64,000 bases of DNA from Pseudomonas sp. M30-35 (GTDB lineage Bacteria > Pseudomonadota > Gammaproteobacteria > Pseudomonadales > Pseudomonadaceae). Shown here one piece after another: positions 54,248 to 63,715 of this stretch (positions are counted from its first letter, which is position 1; the number at the start of each line of letters is the position of its first letter). The stretch is from assembly GCF_002163625.1 (NCBI RefSeq), contig NZ_CP020892.1:1302001-1366000 (forward strand), read 5' to 3'. Below the pieces are notes generated by a model. The model saw nothing but the letters and a program-made list of their open reading frames with translations, was not told the DNA's origin and searched no databases. A program made the translations under genes and the position numbers.

Positions 54248-55842
54248 GGCGAAGACTCCATCTCCTGCTGACGTTTAGCGTCCTGAAGAAAAAACTTCTG
54301 CTTGAGAAAGCGAGCTGGTGAAGTGTTCAGATTCTCTAGCCAAAGTTGATCGGATGCAGGCTTGGCAACGGGTTGCGGTGTGTCCTTGCCTTCGTTGGTT
54401 TTGTTATCGAACTTGAGTTCGTCGGGCTTTTCATCTGGAGTGCCCGCTTCTTGCTGGCTTTCGTAGTCTTTCTGCAGGGCCTGCGCGAGGGCGAGGTTGC
54501 TGCTGGCCTCAGGGAATTGGGCCTGTCGTTTAAGTGCTTGTTGGTAAGCCGTTATCGCCTCGGGGAAACGCGATAAACGCACGTAGCTATTGCCCATGTA
54601 GAAGAAAGCCTGGGCGCTATCGAGGTTGGCGAAACTGACTAGGGCTGCGTCATAGTCAGCGGCGTTATAAGCAGCCACGCCTTTCCAGTAGGGGTCATTA
54701 AAGTGCGCCGCCGCTTGCGGGTAGCGTTGGTGCTCAAAGGCCCATCGTCCTTGTTGGTCCGGGGTGAAAAAGGCATCTGCAAACGCTCCTGCTTGAGCGG
54801 GCGCCGAGGGTAAACCAAGGCCTACAGCCAGCAGTAAACTGGCCAACCAGTGCACACGCCAGCCTCGACGTACACAAACCAGTGCGATCAGCAACAAGGG
54901 CCAGCACAGCCAGTAGCCCGCATCTTTCCAGTGAACCTCTCGTCCTTGGTCGCTGACCGCTTGAAAGTGGCGTTGGGCGTGCAGCTCAATCCAATCCAGA
55001 TCATCATCATTAAGGGTCAAGCTTCCAAGCGGAGCGTTGGCTGCGTCAGCAAGTGCTTGAAGTGCTTTGCTGTCAAAATTGGCTACGACCGGGCGGCCAC
55101 TGGCATCAACCTGCGGTTGCCCCTGGGCGTTGCGTACAACGCTTGAACTCTTGCTGCCAACGGCGAGAACCAGCACTTGCAGGTCAATACCTTCGAGATG
55201 CTGACCTATTTGTTGATTCAGGGCGGGATCGGCTCCATCGGTAATGAGTACTAGGCTTCCCGGGCTGTTTTCCGCTTCCAGCAAACGCTTTGCTTGATCT
55301 ATCACGCCTAGGACGTCACGCCCGGCTTTCTCTATAAGGTTGGTGGACAGCGCCTGCAAGAAGGTATTTAACAGCTCCGGATCGTCGGTCGCCGGCAACA
55401 CCAGGTGGGCACTTCCGGCATAGGCGATGAGTGCTGTGCGTGCGCCGGCGCGGCGCTCAACCAGATCATGTAATTTATTGCGTACTGCGCTCAAGCGTGT
55501 TGGCGGCACATCATCAGCATCCATTGATGGCGACAAGTCGACCGCCAGTATCAGCGGTGCACGGTCATCAAGAAAGTCTGGGCGATCTTGCTGCCAAGTC
55601 GGACCCGCAGCGGCCACGGCGCCCAAAATGAGCAGGGCTGCGAGCAAATGCACTGGGCGCAGACGATGATTATCCTGCGGTGTTATCACCAAATGCTGCA
55701 GAAGATGCGGGGCGATGGCGCCTTGCAACTGACGGCTCAGGTCATGGCGGTGCGCCCAGATTATGGGCAGCGCTATTCCCGGCACCATGAGCAGCAGCCA
55801 GAGCGGGCGAAGAAAGTGGAAGGCGCTCAGGTCGATATCCAT
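54244..55842 (-). CDS. BatB/BatC fusion: von Willebrand A domain plus TPR
   Basis: A 532-residue membrane protein. Two N-terminal helices are followed by a von Willebrand factor A domain with the MIDAS motif DLSPS (VDLSPSMDADD) and VLITDGADP. After a further helix pair comes a TPR region (AFFYMGNSYVRLSRFPEAIT) as in BatC. The end is Lys/Glu/Pro-rich. In Bacteroides BatB and BatC are separate, so this is a fused form, common in proteobacteria. Confidence 0.86.
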   Translation of the reverse strand: MDIDLSAFHFLRPLWLLLMVPGIALPIIWAHRHDLSRQLQGAIAPHLLQHLVITPQDNHRLRPVHLLAALLILGAVAAAGPTWQQDRPDFLDDRAPLILAVDLSPSMDADDVPPTRLSAVRNKLHDLVERRAGARTALIAYAGSAHLVLPATDDPELLNTFLQALSTNLIEKAGRDVLGVIDQAKRLLEAENSPGSLVLITDGADPALNQQIGQHLEGIDLQVLVLAVGSKSSSVVRNAQGQPQVDASGRPVVANFDSKALQALADAANAPLGSLTLNDDDLDWIELHAQRHFQAVSDQGREVHWKDAGYWLCWPLLLIALVCVRRGWRVHWLASLLLAVGLGLPSAPAQAGAFADAFFTPDQQGRWAFEHQRYPQAAAHFNDPYWKGVAAYNAADYDAALVSFANLDSAQAFFYMGNSYVRLSRFPEAITAYQQALKRQAQFPEASSNLALAQALQKDYESQQEAGTPDEKPDELKFDNKTNEGKDTPQPVAKPASDQLWLENLNTSPARFLKQKFFLQDAKRQQEMESSP

Positions 55843-55843
55843 C

Positions 55844-56845
55844 TCATGGCTCCTGTTGCGATCGAGGCGTGCCTATTGAGGACACTCGAGCCGAAAGGGC
55901 AGCCAAACACTGACTAATGGCCAGCAGCAGAAGTGCAGCACCTAAAGGCCACCAGAACAGGTCCCGTTTGGGTTGATGGCTGAAGGTTTTGACTTTGTGC
56001 GGGGTTATCCGATCAAGCGTGTCGTAGACCTGCTTCAGCGCATTACGATCGTCGGCGCGAAAGAAGCGGCCATGGGTAATGCTGGCGATGTTTTGCAGGG
56101 TTTGCAGATCAACCTTGGATTCGCCGGTGGCTTGTGGGTCACCAATACCAATGGTGTGTACGACAATACCTTTACTGGCGGCCAGGTCGGCGGCGTGGTC
56201 TGGGGTAATTGCACTGCCGGTGTCGTTGCCGTCGGTGAGCAGGATCAATACTTTCTCCTGCTCCTTGGCTTTATCGAGCAGCTTTATGGTCAAGCCAATA
56301 GCATCACCCAGCGCCGTGTTGGGCCCGGCCATGCCTATGCCCACTTCATCAAGCAATATATGCAGGCTGGCATGGTCTAAAGTTAGCGGCGCCTGCGGGT
56401 AAGCACCGGTACCGAAGACGATCAAGCCGATGCGATCATCCTTGCGCACATCAATGAAGTCACGCACCACATCCTTGACTGCACTAAGGCGGTCAGTTTG
56501 CTGGCCGCTGGCGCTGGTGTAGTCGCGCGTTTCCATTGATTGGGAAATGTCGATGGCAAGCATCAAATCACGGGTTGGCTGTGTATGTTCAATCGGTTTT
56601 TCAACATAGACAGGCCGGGCACAGGCAAGCAGTACCAGCGCCCACACCAGCAGGTTGATGAAGAGCTGCCAGCGGCCACCGCCTGAATGTGGTTGTCCGG
56701 GTTGTTGCCCTGCGGCTTGGCTAAGCGCCCCGAAAAACGGTACGCGTACTGCGCTGCGTGATTCGCGGTATTCGCCCATGTAGTGGAAAACCAACCACGG
56801 CAATGGCAACAGCAGCATCAGCCAAGGGTAATCAAGCTGCCACAT
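55844..56845 (-). CDS. batA: BatA-like von Willebrand A domain protein
   Basis: A 333-residue membrane protein with N-terminal helices, a von Willebrand A domain with MIDAS DISQS (AIDISQSMETRD) and ILLTDGNDTGS, and a C-terminal helix (WWPLGAALLLLAISQCLAAL). The start is ATG 56845, which has GAGG 7 nt upstream and overlaps the preceding gene by 14 bp. It is 1 bp from the next gene, so translation is coupled. Confidence 0.88.
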   Translation of the reverse strand: MWQLDYPWLMLLLPLPWLVFHYMGEYRESRSAVRVPFFGALSQAAGQQPGQPHSGGGRWQLFINLLVWALVLLACARPVYVEKPIEHTQPTRDLMLAIDISQSMETRDYTSASGQQTDRLSAVKDVVRDFIDVRKDDRIGLIVFGTGAYPQAPLTLDHASLHILLDEVGIGMAGPNTALGDAIGLTIKLLDKAKEQEKVLILLTDGNDTGSAITPDHAADLAASKGIVVHTIGIGDPQATGESKVDLQTLQNIASITHGRFFRADDRNALKQVYDTLDRITPHKVKTFSHQPKRDLFWWPLGAALLLLAISQCLAALSARVSSIGTPRSQQEP

Positions 56846-57338
56846 GATGAGCCTCAATCCATTGCTTGCAGGTGCTGAATAGCACGTCTAGTTGCTCCTG
56901 ACTCAAGGTCGCCAACTGTGCTTGTGGGCCGTAAGCCAGTAGCGAGAGTTGCTGGCTAAAATCAGCGGGCAAGTGGGTCGCGCTCGCGTCTTGCAGAAAG
57001 CTCTGCCAGCGAGCGCCGCTCAGGGTGGCGACGTCAGGTGAGTTGGGCATCGATAGCGCCACTCTTTTGAGCAGTTCGGGGAGCTCGCGCAAAGCCGGCA
57101 GGCGTTGATGTTCATGCATGACGGCGTCTTGCAGTTGTGCCAGCCGAAGCAAAGCGTCGCGGCGATATTGATTGCGCTGCCAGTGGCGCCATCGCAGCAC
57201 CGCCCAGACAGTGAGGATAATTAAGGTAACCAGTAATAGCGCAAGCCAACCCCAGGTTTGTGGGAAATAGCTAAAGGCCGGAGCCGTCAGCTCCAACTCT
57301 TTTAACTGGCTGATATTGGGCGCATCCGTGCGGTTCAT
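56832..57338 (-). CDS. DUF4381 membrane protein
   Basis: A 168-residue protein with one N-terminal membrane helix (WLALLLVTLIILTVWAVL) and a helical cytoplasmic domain. Such DUF4381 proteins are found between DUF58 and BatA genes. It overlaps both neighbours (4 bp with DUF58, 14 bp with batA). The biochemical role is not known. Confidence 0.82.
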   Translation of the reverse strand: MNRTDAPNISQLKELELTAPAFSYFPQTWGWLALLLVTLIILTVWAVLRWRHWQRNQYRRDALLRLAQLQDAVMHEHQRLPALRELPELLKRVALSMPNSPDVATLSGARWQSFLQDASATHLPADFSQQLSLLAYGPQAQLATLSQEQLDVLFSTCKQWIEAHHVAA

Positions 57339-58285
57339 CGTGCCACCTGTGCAAGCCTGCCCAACTCTTGCCGCAGCTGTTCAAGGCTGTTTTCGCCAGT
57401 GCTGAACATCATCAGTGGTACTTGGCTGAGCCTTAATAGCTCGGCCACCTGGCGAAGGCGTCCAGTGAGAAATTCACCCAGTGGTTTGTTAACCCGACGG
57501 TGGTCGATTTGCAGTTCGACTTGCAGTTCGCCCTGCGTAACCATCAGCCGACCTTTGCTTGGCAGGTTCAGGGCAATAGGGTCGTAAACCTGCATGGCGA
57601 TTACATCGTTGTGGGTCTTGAGCTCGCGGAGCAACTGCAAGGTGCGATCACTGGTGGCCGCAAAGTCGCTGATGATGCAGATCAGATGGTCGTGACCGGC
57701 AAGATTCAAGCAGTTGCGTAGCGCTTGGTCTAATTGATCAACGTTTTCATTATCAGGGCGTGTCGCAGATAAAATCTGGTTTTGCCGCACGATGCTTGTG
57801 CACAAGGCTTCTACGCGTGAACGGCTGCGTAGAGGGCGGATATGTTCGATACGGTCGTCACCGAACACCAGACCACCAACACGGTCGCCAGCTTGCAAAG
57901 CGATCCAGGCACAAAGCGCACCCAGCTCGGCAGCGGTAACCGACTTGAAGTTACGCTGCGAGCCAAAGAACATGTTCATGCGCTGGTCGACAAGAATTAA
58001 GGTCGGACGGTCACGCTCCTCGGTAAAGCTGCGCACAAATGGCTTGCCATAGCGCATTGAGGCTCGCCAGTCGAGATGACGTAAATTATCGCCGGGCATG
58101 TAATGTCGCAACTCGTCGAAACTCAAGCCCCGTCCGCGCAAGCGTGATGCATGGTTGCCGGATAGAACGCTCGATAACGACTGACGAGCCATAAAGCTTA
58201 GGCCGCGGGCTCGGTGCTCAAATGCCATTAGTTGTGGCAATGATGCGTAAACGAACCCGTCTGCAGCGGTCTTGGAAGACTGCAT
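57335..58285 (-). CDS. DUF58 domain protein
   Basis: A 316-residue cytoplasmic protein with the DUF58 signature LRHLDWRASMRYGKPFVRSF and a von Willebrand-like core (TLILVDQRMNMFFG, ICIISDFAATSD). The start is ATG 58285, preceded by AGGAG; the frame is open 59 codons upstream inside the MoxR gene and is not used. It usually works with MoxR and Bat proteins. Confidence 0.88.
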   Translation of the reverse strand: MQSSKTAADGFVYASLPQLMAFEHRARGLSFMARQSLSSVLSGNHASRLRGRGLSFDELRHYMPGDNLRHLDWRASMRYGKPFVRSFTEERDRPTLILVDQRMNMFFGSQRNFKSVTAAELGALCAWIALQAGDRVGGLVFGDDRIEHIRPLRSRSRVEALCTSIVRQNQILSATRPDNENVDQLDQALRNCLNLAGHDHLICIISDFAATSDRTLQLLRELKTHNDVIAMQVYDPIALNLPSKGRLMVTQGELQVELQIDHRRVNKPLGEFLTGRLRQVAELLRLSQVPLMMFSTGENSLEQLRQELGRLAQVAR

Positions 58286-58299
58286 GGTATTGCTCCTAA

Positions 58300-59268
58300 T
58301 CAGGCGGGTATTGCCACCTTGTCGAGCAAACGATCCAGCACTTGGTCGGCGTTTACGCCATCGGCCACGGCGTCGTAGGTGAGCAATAGTCGGTGGCGCA
58401 GTACCGGGTGTATGACTGCACGCACATCGTCTGGTGAAACGAAGTCGTTGCCTGACAACCACGCATGGGCTCTGGCAACCCTGTCCAGACTGATACCGCC
58501 GCGTGGGCTTGCGCCAATATGAATCCAGCGAGCAAGGTCTGCGTCATAGTCGGCGGGGTGGCGAGTTGCGTTGACCAGATCAATCAGGTAGCGGTCGATA
58601 GCCTCTGAGACATGAACCGCATTAACTTCCTGGCGCGCTGCGAAAATCACTTCTTGGGCCAAGCGCATTTCTTGCTCCGCAGTCTTGGCTTGATCCTCTG
58701 ATCGCAACATGCGCAGCACCTGAGCTTCGTCCTCAGTATGCGGATAATCCATCACCAGTTTCATCAGAAAGCGGTCCATCTGCGCTTCAGGAAGTGGATA
58801 AGTACCTTCCTGTTCAATGGGGTTCTGCGTCGCCAATACGATGAACAATTGCGACATGGGGTGAGTCTGTCCGGCGACGGTTATTTGTCGCTCCTCCATC
58901 GCTTCAAGCAAGGCCGCCTGAACTTTTGCAGGCGCGCGGTTAATTTCGTCCGCGAGTATGACGTTGCCAAACAAAGGTCCCGGTTGGAACTTGATTTGGT
59001 TTTGACCATTAACTTGCTGAAGGATTTCCCCGCCAGTGATGTCCGACGGTAGGAGGTCAGGGGTGAACTGAATACGACTCATGTGAGCATCAAGATGCTC
59101 AGCGAGTGCTTTGACAGTGCGGGTTTTGGCGAGGCCAGGAAGACTTTCCAGCAAGATATGTCCGTTGGCCAACAGCCCCAGAATTACGAACTTGATGGTC
59201 TGTTGCTGCCCAAGTACACGCTGGCTGACGAAGCGCTCTAAGTTTACAACTTGTTCTCTGCAATCCAT
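58300..59268 (-). CDS. MoxR-family AAA+ ATPase
   Basis: A 322-residue MoxR ATPase, first gene of the leftward cluster. Walker A is ESLPGLAKT, Walker B VILADEINRAPAK, sensor 1 FIVLATQNPIEQEGTYPLPE, and the C-terminal lid carries GASPRGGISL. AAGGAAG stands ahead of ATG 59268. MoxR proteins act as chaperones for the assembly of complexes that contain von Willebrand A proteins, which are encoded directly downstream. Confidence 0.93.
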   Translation of the reverse strand: MDCREQVVNLERFVSQRVLGQQQTIKFVILGLLANGHILLESLPGLAKTRTVKALAEHLDAHMSRIQFTPDLLPSDITGGEILQQVNGQNQIKFQPGPLFGNVILADEINRAPAKVQAALLEAMEERQITVAGQTHPMSQLFIVLATQNPIEQEGTYPLPEAQMDRFLMKLVMDYPHTEDEAQVLRMLRSEDQAKTAEQEMRLAQEVIFAARQEVNAVHVSEAIDRYLIDLVNATRHPADYDADLARWIHIGASPRGGISLDRVARAHAWLSGNDFVSPDDVRAVIHPVLRHRLLLTYDAVADGVNADQVLDRLLDKVAIPA

Positions 59269-59890
59269 GGACTCTTCCTTAACTACGTCGCAATACTTAA
59301 TACAATCCATTACACCTAAGCGCATGGCTTTGACAGTAAGAACAGGCATTCTTACACATAAATTTAGAGCATTGAATTTCCAGTTAAATGTAGCTGTTAA
59401 CTGGGCTTCGGCAAGCCTCCTGGCTGTCTAAATAGCTTGCGCAGCCTAAATAAGTGATGCGTAAAGTTTCGCGCCATTGGTGTGCGTATTCTTCTGGGCA
59501 ATAGGCTATGCATTGAGGGCATATCTTAGGGATACCGCTTTTGGGCTTGATCTGGGCGGAGTCGTGTTGAAATTTGCTTCGCCTCGCTTGGAACCGACGC
59601 GAAAAATGTCGAAACAGTCTATTTCAGGACAAATTCCCGTAGAGAATTTCGTGCGAATTCAATAAATAAATTTAACCACACTAAAGTTCGGGTCGCTAGC
59701 CAGATAAGCCCGGTTTAATGGCCCCGGGTAGGCGGGCACGGTTTTTTGCCGTGGTCCGTAAAGCATTGCGATTCAATGCACAGAGCAACAGACCGTGATG
59801 ATCAAAGCTCTGCATCCCAGAGGAAACTCAAGCAACTTATGGTGAGAGCACCGTAGTGTTTGGAACAATATAATATATAGGGAAATTAAT
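59269..59890. other. Divergent intergenic region, no gene seen
   Basis: 622 bp between the MoxR gene (leftward) and the cytochrome P460 gene (rightward). It is AT-rich in the centre and must carry both promoters. No recognised operator, RNA or complete reading frame was found. Confidence 0.45.
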
Positions 59891-60589
59891 ATGCTTAATA
59901 AAGCCAAAGTCCTCAGCAGCACTTCAAAGTGGCTTATGCTGGCTCTTTCGCTCACTGCGTTTGGCAGCGTTGCCCAAGCGGCCGAAACCGTCGATGAGAG
60001 CGCAAAAGCCAAGTTTGTCGATGTTGATACCGCGCATATCCCTGAGGGTTACCGCAGCTGGACTCACATCGGTACATTCGCGACTCCACCGGGTCGTCAT
60101 ACTATTCTCGATGGCAGCATCAGAGAGGGTGTTCAGTTCGGCAATACTTATGTCGAGTCATCCGCGCTAGCCGTATACAAGGCAACTAAAAAATGGCCTG
60201 ACGGTACTCAGTTCGTCAAAGAGTTCAGCGAGTCACGCATATCCAGTGATTGTGACAAAAGCAACGGTAGCTGCACAAAAAACAATGGCAAGAAGTGGCC
60301 GCAGAGTATGGGCAAGTGCGACAAAACCACCGGTGTATGTGTGACGAACCACGGCAAGGGCATCTTCCAAAATAATTTCTTTGGCGTCACTTATATGGTG
60401 AAAGACGCGGCGCGCTTTCCTGACGCGCCAGGTAACTGGGCGTATTTCGCATATGGGCCATCCAAGGACGACAAAACTTATCCACAGACAGCCAAGGTTC
60501 TGCCGTATGAAAAATGCGCGGGCTGCCATGTCGCCAATGCCAAAGACACAGGCTACGTGTTCAGTGATCTGCACTTAGGCTTGCAATAA
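59891..60589 (+). CDS. Periplasmic cytochrome P460-family protein
   Basis: A 232-residue secreted haem protein. The signal peptide ends GSVAQA-AE near residue 30. The middle carries the P460 fold (HIPEGYRSWTHIG, ALAVYKATKKWPDGTQFVKE) and a four-cysteine insert (SDCDKSNGSCTKN, KCDKTTGVCVTN). The haem-binding CAGCH is at 209-213. Relatives oxidise hydroxylamine or detoxify NO species; here the role is unproven. It is a single gene. Confidence 0.83.
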   Translation: MLNKAKVLSSTSKWLMLALSLTAFGSVAQAAETVDESAKAKFVDVDTAHIPEGYRSWTHIGTFATPPGRHTILDGSIREGVQFGNTYVESSALAVYKATKKWPDGTQFVKEFSESRISSDCDKSNGSCTKNNGKKWPQSMGKCDKTTGVCVTNHGKGIFQNNFFGVTYMVKDAARFPDAPGNWAYFAYGPSKDDKTYPQTAKVLPYEKCAGCHVANAKDTGYVFSDLHLGLQ

Positions 60590-61132
60590 GCCGAGCGCTT
60601 CAGTCGGCGCTGTGTGCCAAATGGCGCACAGCGCTGCTCTGGCATTTACATGCTTTCGTAGCATTCAATGGTCTTCATCGTCGCTTGAAGAACTTCAGCC
60701 TTGATCCGTTAGTTAACGACGTTTTTCTCCGTCTACCTCGAATAAACAGGTGCGCATGCTGTTGTCGAACCTGGTGGCCGCTGTGTTTCGGGGAATACCG
60801 CTGGCTTGAGGGCTTGCGCGTCTAGCGTTTGCCTGCCCAAAATTGGTTGGTCGCATCACTGATGCCCGCAAAGAATCTCAAGCGCCAGCACAAATGCAAT
60901 CAATCGCTGGATAATCCTAAACCTGTACCCTGCAGCCGTTTACTCTAATGATCAGAATCTTGTGCCTCAATAGCAGTATTTTGTGCGTTGAATACCTAGG
61001 TTTTTGTATAAATTAGACTAAGGTTGGAGTGAGATTAATGCGTTCAGAACTAAAACTTAGTTTCACTGTGTTCTGACGCACCAATCATTATTGATCATCT
61101 ATCAGGCCTAACTGCGTTTACAGGAGTTCCAC
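60590..61132. other. Intergenic region with hairpin
   Basis: 543 bp without a gene. A hairpin at 60607-60634 (GCGCTGTGTGCC-AAAT-GGCGCACAGCGC, one mismatch) follows the P460 gene and may be its terminator, though it lacks a T run. The rest, up to the DUF2860 promoter, shows nothing recognisable. Confidence 0.45.
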
Positions 61133-62137
61133 ATGCGTAGATTTATCCTTACAACTCTCGGTATGGCGGTAGCGTGCTCTGCGCAAGCGTTCGACCGAAT
61201 TCCCGAGAAAGATGGCTTCAGTGGTTATGCATATCTTGGCGCCAGCACCAACCGCATGGAAAGCAACACCGTCGCAACTTTGGCCGGAACAGATGTCAGT
61301 GACAGTCGTATTGACTCTTTAGACAGCTCCCCGGACAGCAAAAGCTTTAGCAAGATTGTGCCCGCTTTTGGCCTGTCTTATAAACTGCAAGGTAGCCGCA
61401 CCGTATTCTTCGGCGGTACCGAACTAGAAGACTTCCTGACCCAGGATGGCACCCTTGCGCTGGGTGTGCGCCAAGGTATTGGTCACTTCGGTAATGTCAG
61501 CGCCAGCGTACTTGCCTCGACGCCAGTGGAAGTTTGGGAAGACCCTTACCTGGTTAATGGCAAACGTAAAGAAACCGACCGCTCAAGCTCCGGTGCGCGC
61601 ATGGCTTGGGAACACATCTTTGAGTCTGGTTTCGATGTTACCTATACCCATCGCAAGATCGAAATCGACGACGAGAACAGCGGCGATGCATTGGGCCTGA
61701 CTTCGGCCCAGCGCAGTCTGCTTGATCGTGAAGGTGACGAATCAAAACTCGACGTGCGTTATGTATGGGGCATTGGCAGTGATCACATTGTGATCCCGAC
61801 CCTTAGCTACATAAATCGCGATCTCGATGGCGATGCAATGTCCATGGACGGCTATCAAATGGAGCTTAACTACGCTTACACCGGCTTTGATCGCTGGGAG
61901 CTGGTGACCAATTTGTTGGCAGGCCATCTAGAAAGCGATGATAACAATCCAATTTATGACAAAAAAGCTGACACAGATCGTCTGGGCATTTCCTTTGCCG
62001 CAACCTACAAAGAGCCATTCGGCCTGAAGAACTGGCGTGCGCGAGTCGTTGCCAACTATGGCGAGGAAGACAGCAATATCGATTTCTACGACACCAGTAT
62101 CAAGAGCCTTAGCTTAGGTATGCTCTACAACTTTTAA
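61133..62137 (+). CDS. DUF2860 outer-membrane-like protein
   Basis: A 334-residue protein with a signal peptide (ILTTLGMAVACSAQA) and many alternating beta strands ending in a terminal phenylalanine (GMLYNF), like outer-membrane barrels. It fits the DUF2860 family; IPEKDGFSGYAYLGAS is its usual start. AGGAG precedes ATG 61133. The function is unknown. Confidence 0.78.
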   Translation: MRRFILTTLGMAVACSAQAFDRIPEKDGFSGYAYLGASTNRMESNTVATLAGTDVSDSRIDSLDSSPDSKSFSKIVPAFGLSYKLQGSRTVFFGGTELEDFLTQDGTLALGVRQGIGHFGNVSASVLASTPVEVWEDPYLVNGKRKETDRSSSGARMAWEHIFESGFDVTYTHRKIEIDDENSGDALGLTSAQRSLLDREGDESKLDVRYVWGIGSDHIVIPTLSYINRDLDGDAMSMDGYQMELNYAYTGFDRWELVTNLLAGHLESDDNNPIYDKKADTDRLGISFAATYKEPFGLKNWRARVVANYGEEDSNIDFYDTSIKSLSLGMLYNF

Positions 62138-62413
62138 TATTCACTGAAATGGCTGCGTTGGCTGTGTCACATTGATCTGGATCTGTAATACACAGTGAAG
62201 GGCATGTGTGGCATAGCCTGCGGCCGTTGACGCTGTTGCATGATGAAATTAACAGCTTATGTGTTTGCTGTAATTAGGCTGCAGTACACGATTTTGACTG
62301 AATGGACAGTTGGGTGAGGGCTATTATACTCAGTGCCAATCGTGCATCTTTAAGTGCACTACAAGCAGCTAGACCGCTAAGTATTAATACACAAATGAAA
62401 GGTATTTCAGGCC

Positions 62414-63688
62414 ATGCTGCACAAAGCATTATTGTCTATCGCGTTGTTGGGCATTACAGGGAAAGTTTGGGCTGGCGGTATAATGCTGTATGAGGTGGGG
62501 CAGGAGGGGGCCGGCCTAGCCAATGCCGGTGCTGCAGTGTTGGCAACCGATCCCAGTATTTTAATGAATAACCCTGCCGGTTTGACCGCGCTTGCTGGGA
62601 CTCAGGTCAGCGCTAATGGCCAGCTCTTGCTGGGTAACGTCAAGTTCTCCCGTGATGATGACAATACCTTCGGCGGCAACGAAGGCGGCAATGCTCTTAA
62701 GTACTTTCCGAGTGGCAGTACGTTTATCAGCCACCAGCTCAATGACCGTGCTGCTATCGGCTTCGGCATGGTTGGCAACTTCGGCTTGGCAGTGAAGTAT
62801 GACGATGATTGGGCGGGGCGTTATTTCACTCAAAAATCATCACTGATTGCCGTCGCTTTCCAACCGACCATTGCATACAAGGTGACCGATGATCTGTCGG
62901 TCGGTATTGGCCCGCGTATCATGCTTGGACGCTTTCTTACTGAAATAGCGGTGGATAACAATCCACTGGGATTGGGTGATTCAGCTGATGGCCAGCTCAA
63001 GTACAAAGATACCGATTGGGGCATGGGAGCTACCGTCGGCATCATGTACGACCTCTCTGAGCGCACAAAGCTAGGTCTGTCTTATGTCAGCGAAATCGAT
63101 CTTGAGTTTGAAGATAAACCTGACTTTGATGGCATCACCAATCCGCTATTGAATGGTGCGCTTAACCGTATCAATGCAGATCAGCTTAATGTCGATATGA
63201 CCGTACCGCAGACGGTTCTAGCGAGCATCTCACACCAGTTGAATAACCAATGGACAGTGCTCGGTAGTCTGGGTTGGCAGGACTGGAGTGAGTTCGGCAA
63301 GATTGGCGTAGAAGTCGATGGTAATCCTGACGGTTCGGCTGTCTCGCGTTCAGTGGACCGCAGCTATAAGGACACTTGGCATGCCTCGCTGGGCGCACAA
63401 AATCAAATCACTCAGAAGCTGCGGCTCAACATGGGCGTCGGCTATGACAGCTCTGCCGTTGATGACAAGGATCGCACGGTAGATGTACCAATGGGGGAAA
63501 CTTGGCGGCTTGCGACAGGGTTCAACTACCAAGTGGATGAGACGCTGTCGGTCAATATGAACTACACACTCATATGGATGGGGGACATGAGTGTTGATCA
63601 GACTAAGCGCAACGGCGAGACCTTGTCCGGTGAGTTCAAGAATGCCGCAATCCACGTCATCGGTGGCGGTGCGACCTGGCGCTTTTAA
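62414..63688 (+). CDS. FadL-family outer-membrane transporter
   Basis: A 424-residue outer-membrane protein of the FadL/TodX group for long-chain fatty acids or hydrophobic substrates. Signal peptide ending VWAGG, then the plug motif ANAGAAVLATDPSILMNNPAGL (NPAG is the family mark) and a 14-strand barrel ending in phenylalanine (GGGATWRF). ATG 62414 is chosen; AAAGG stands further upstream. Its cargo cannot be told. Confidence 0.87.
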   Translation: MLHKALLSIALLGITGKVWAGGIMLYEVGQEGAGLANAGAAVLATDPSILMNNPAGLTALAGTQVSANGQLLLGNVKFSRDDDNTFGGNEGGNALKYFPSGSTFISHQLNDRAAIGFGMVGNFGLAVKYDDDWAGRYFTQKSSLIAVAFQPTIAYKVTDDLSVGIGPRIMLGRFLTEIAVDNNPLGLGDSADGQLKYKDTDWGMGATVGIMYDLSERTKLGLSYVSEIDLEFEDKPDFDGITNPLLNGALNRINADQLNVDMTVPQTVLASISHQLNNQWTVLGSLGWQDWSEFGKIGVEVDGNPDGSAVSRSVDRSYKDTWHASLGAQNQITQKLRLNMGVGYDSSAVDDKDRTVDVPMGETWRLATGFNYQVDETLSVNMNYTLIWMGDMSVDQTKRNGETLSGEFKNAAIHVIGGGATWRF

Positions 63689-63715
63689 ACGCTTCTGCTC
63701 CTTGTCGCACCCGAC

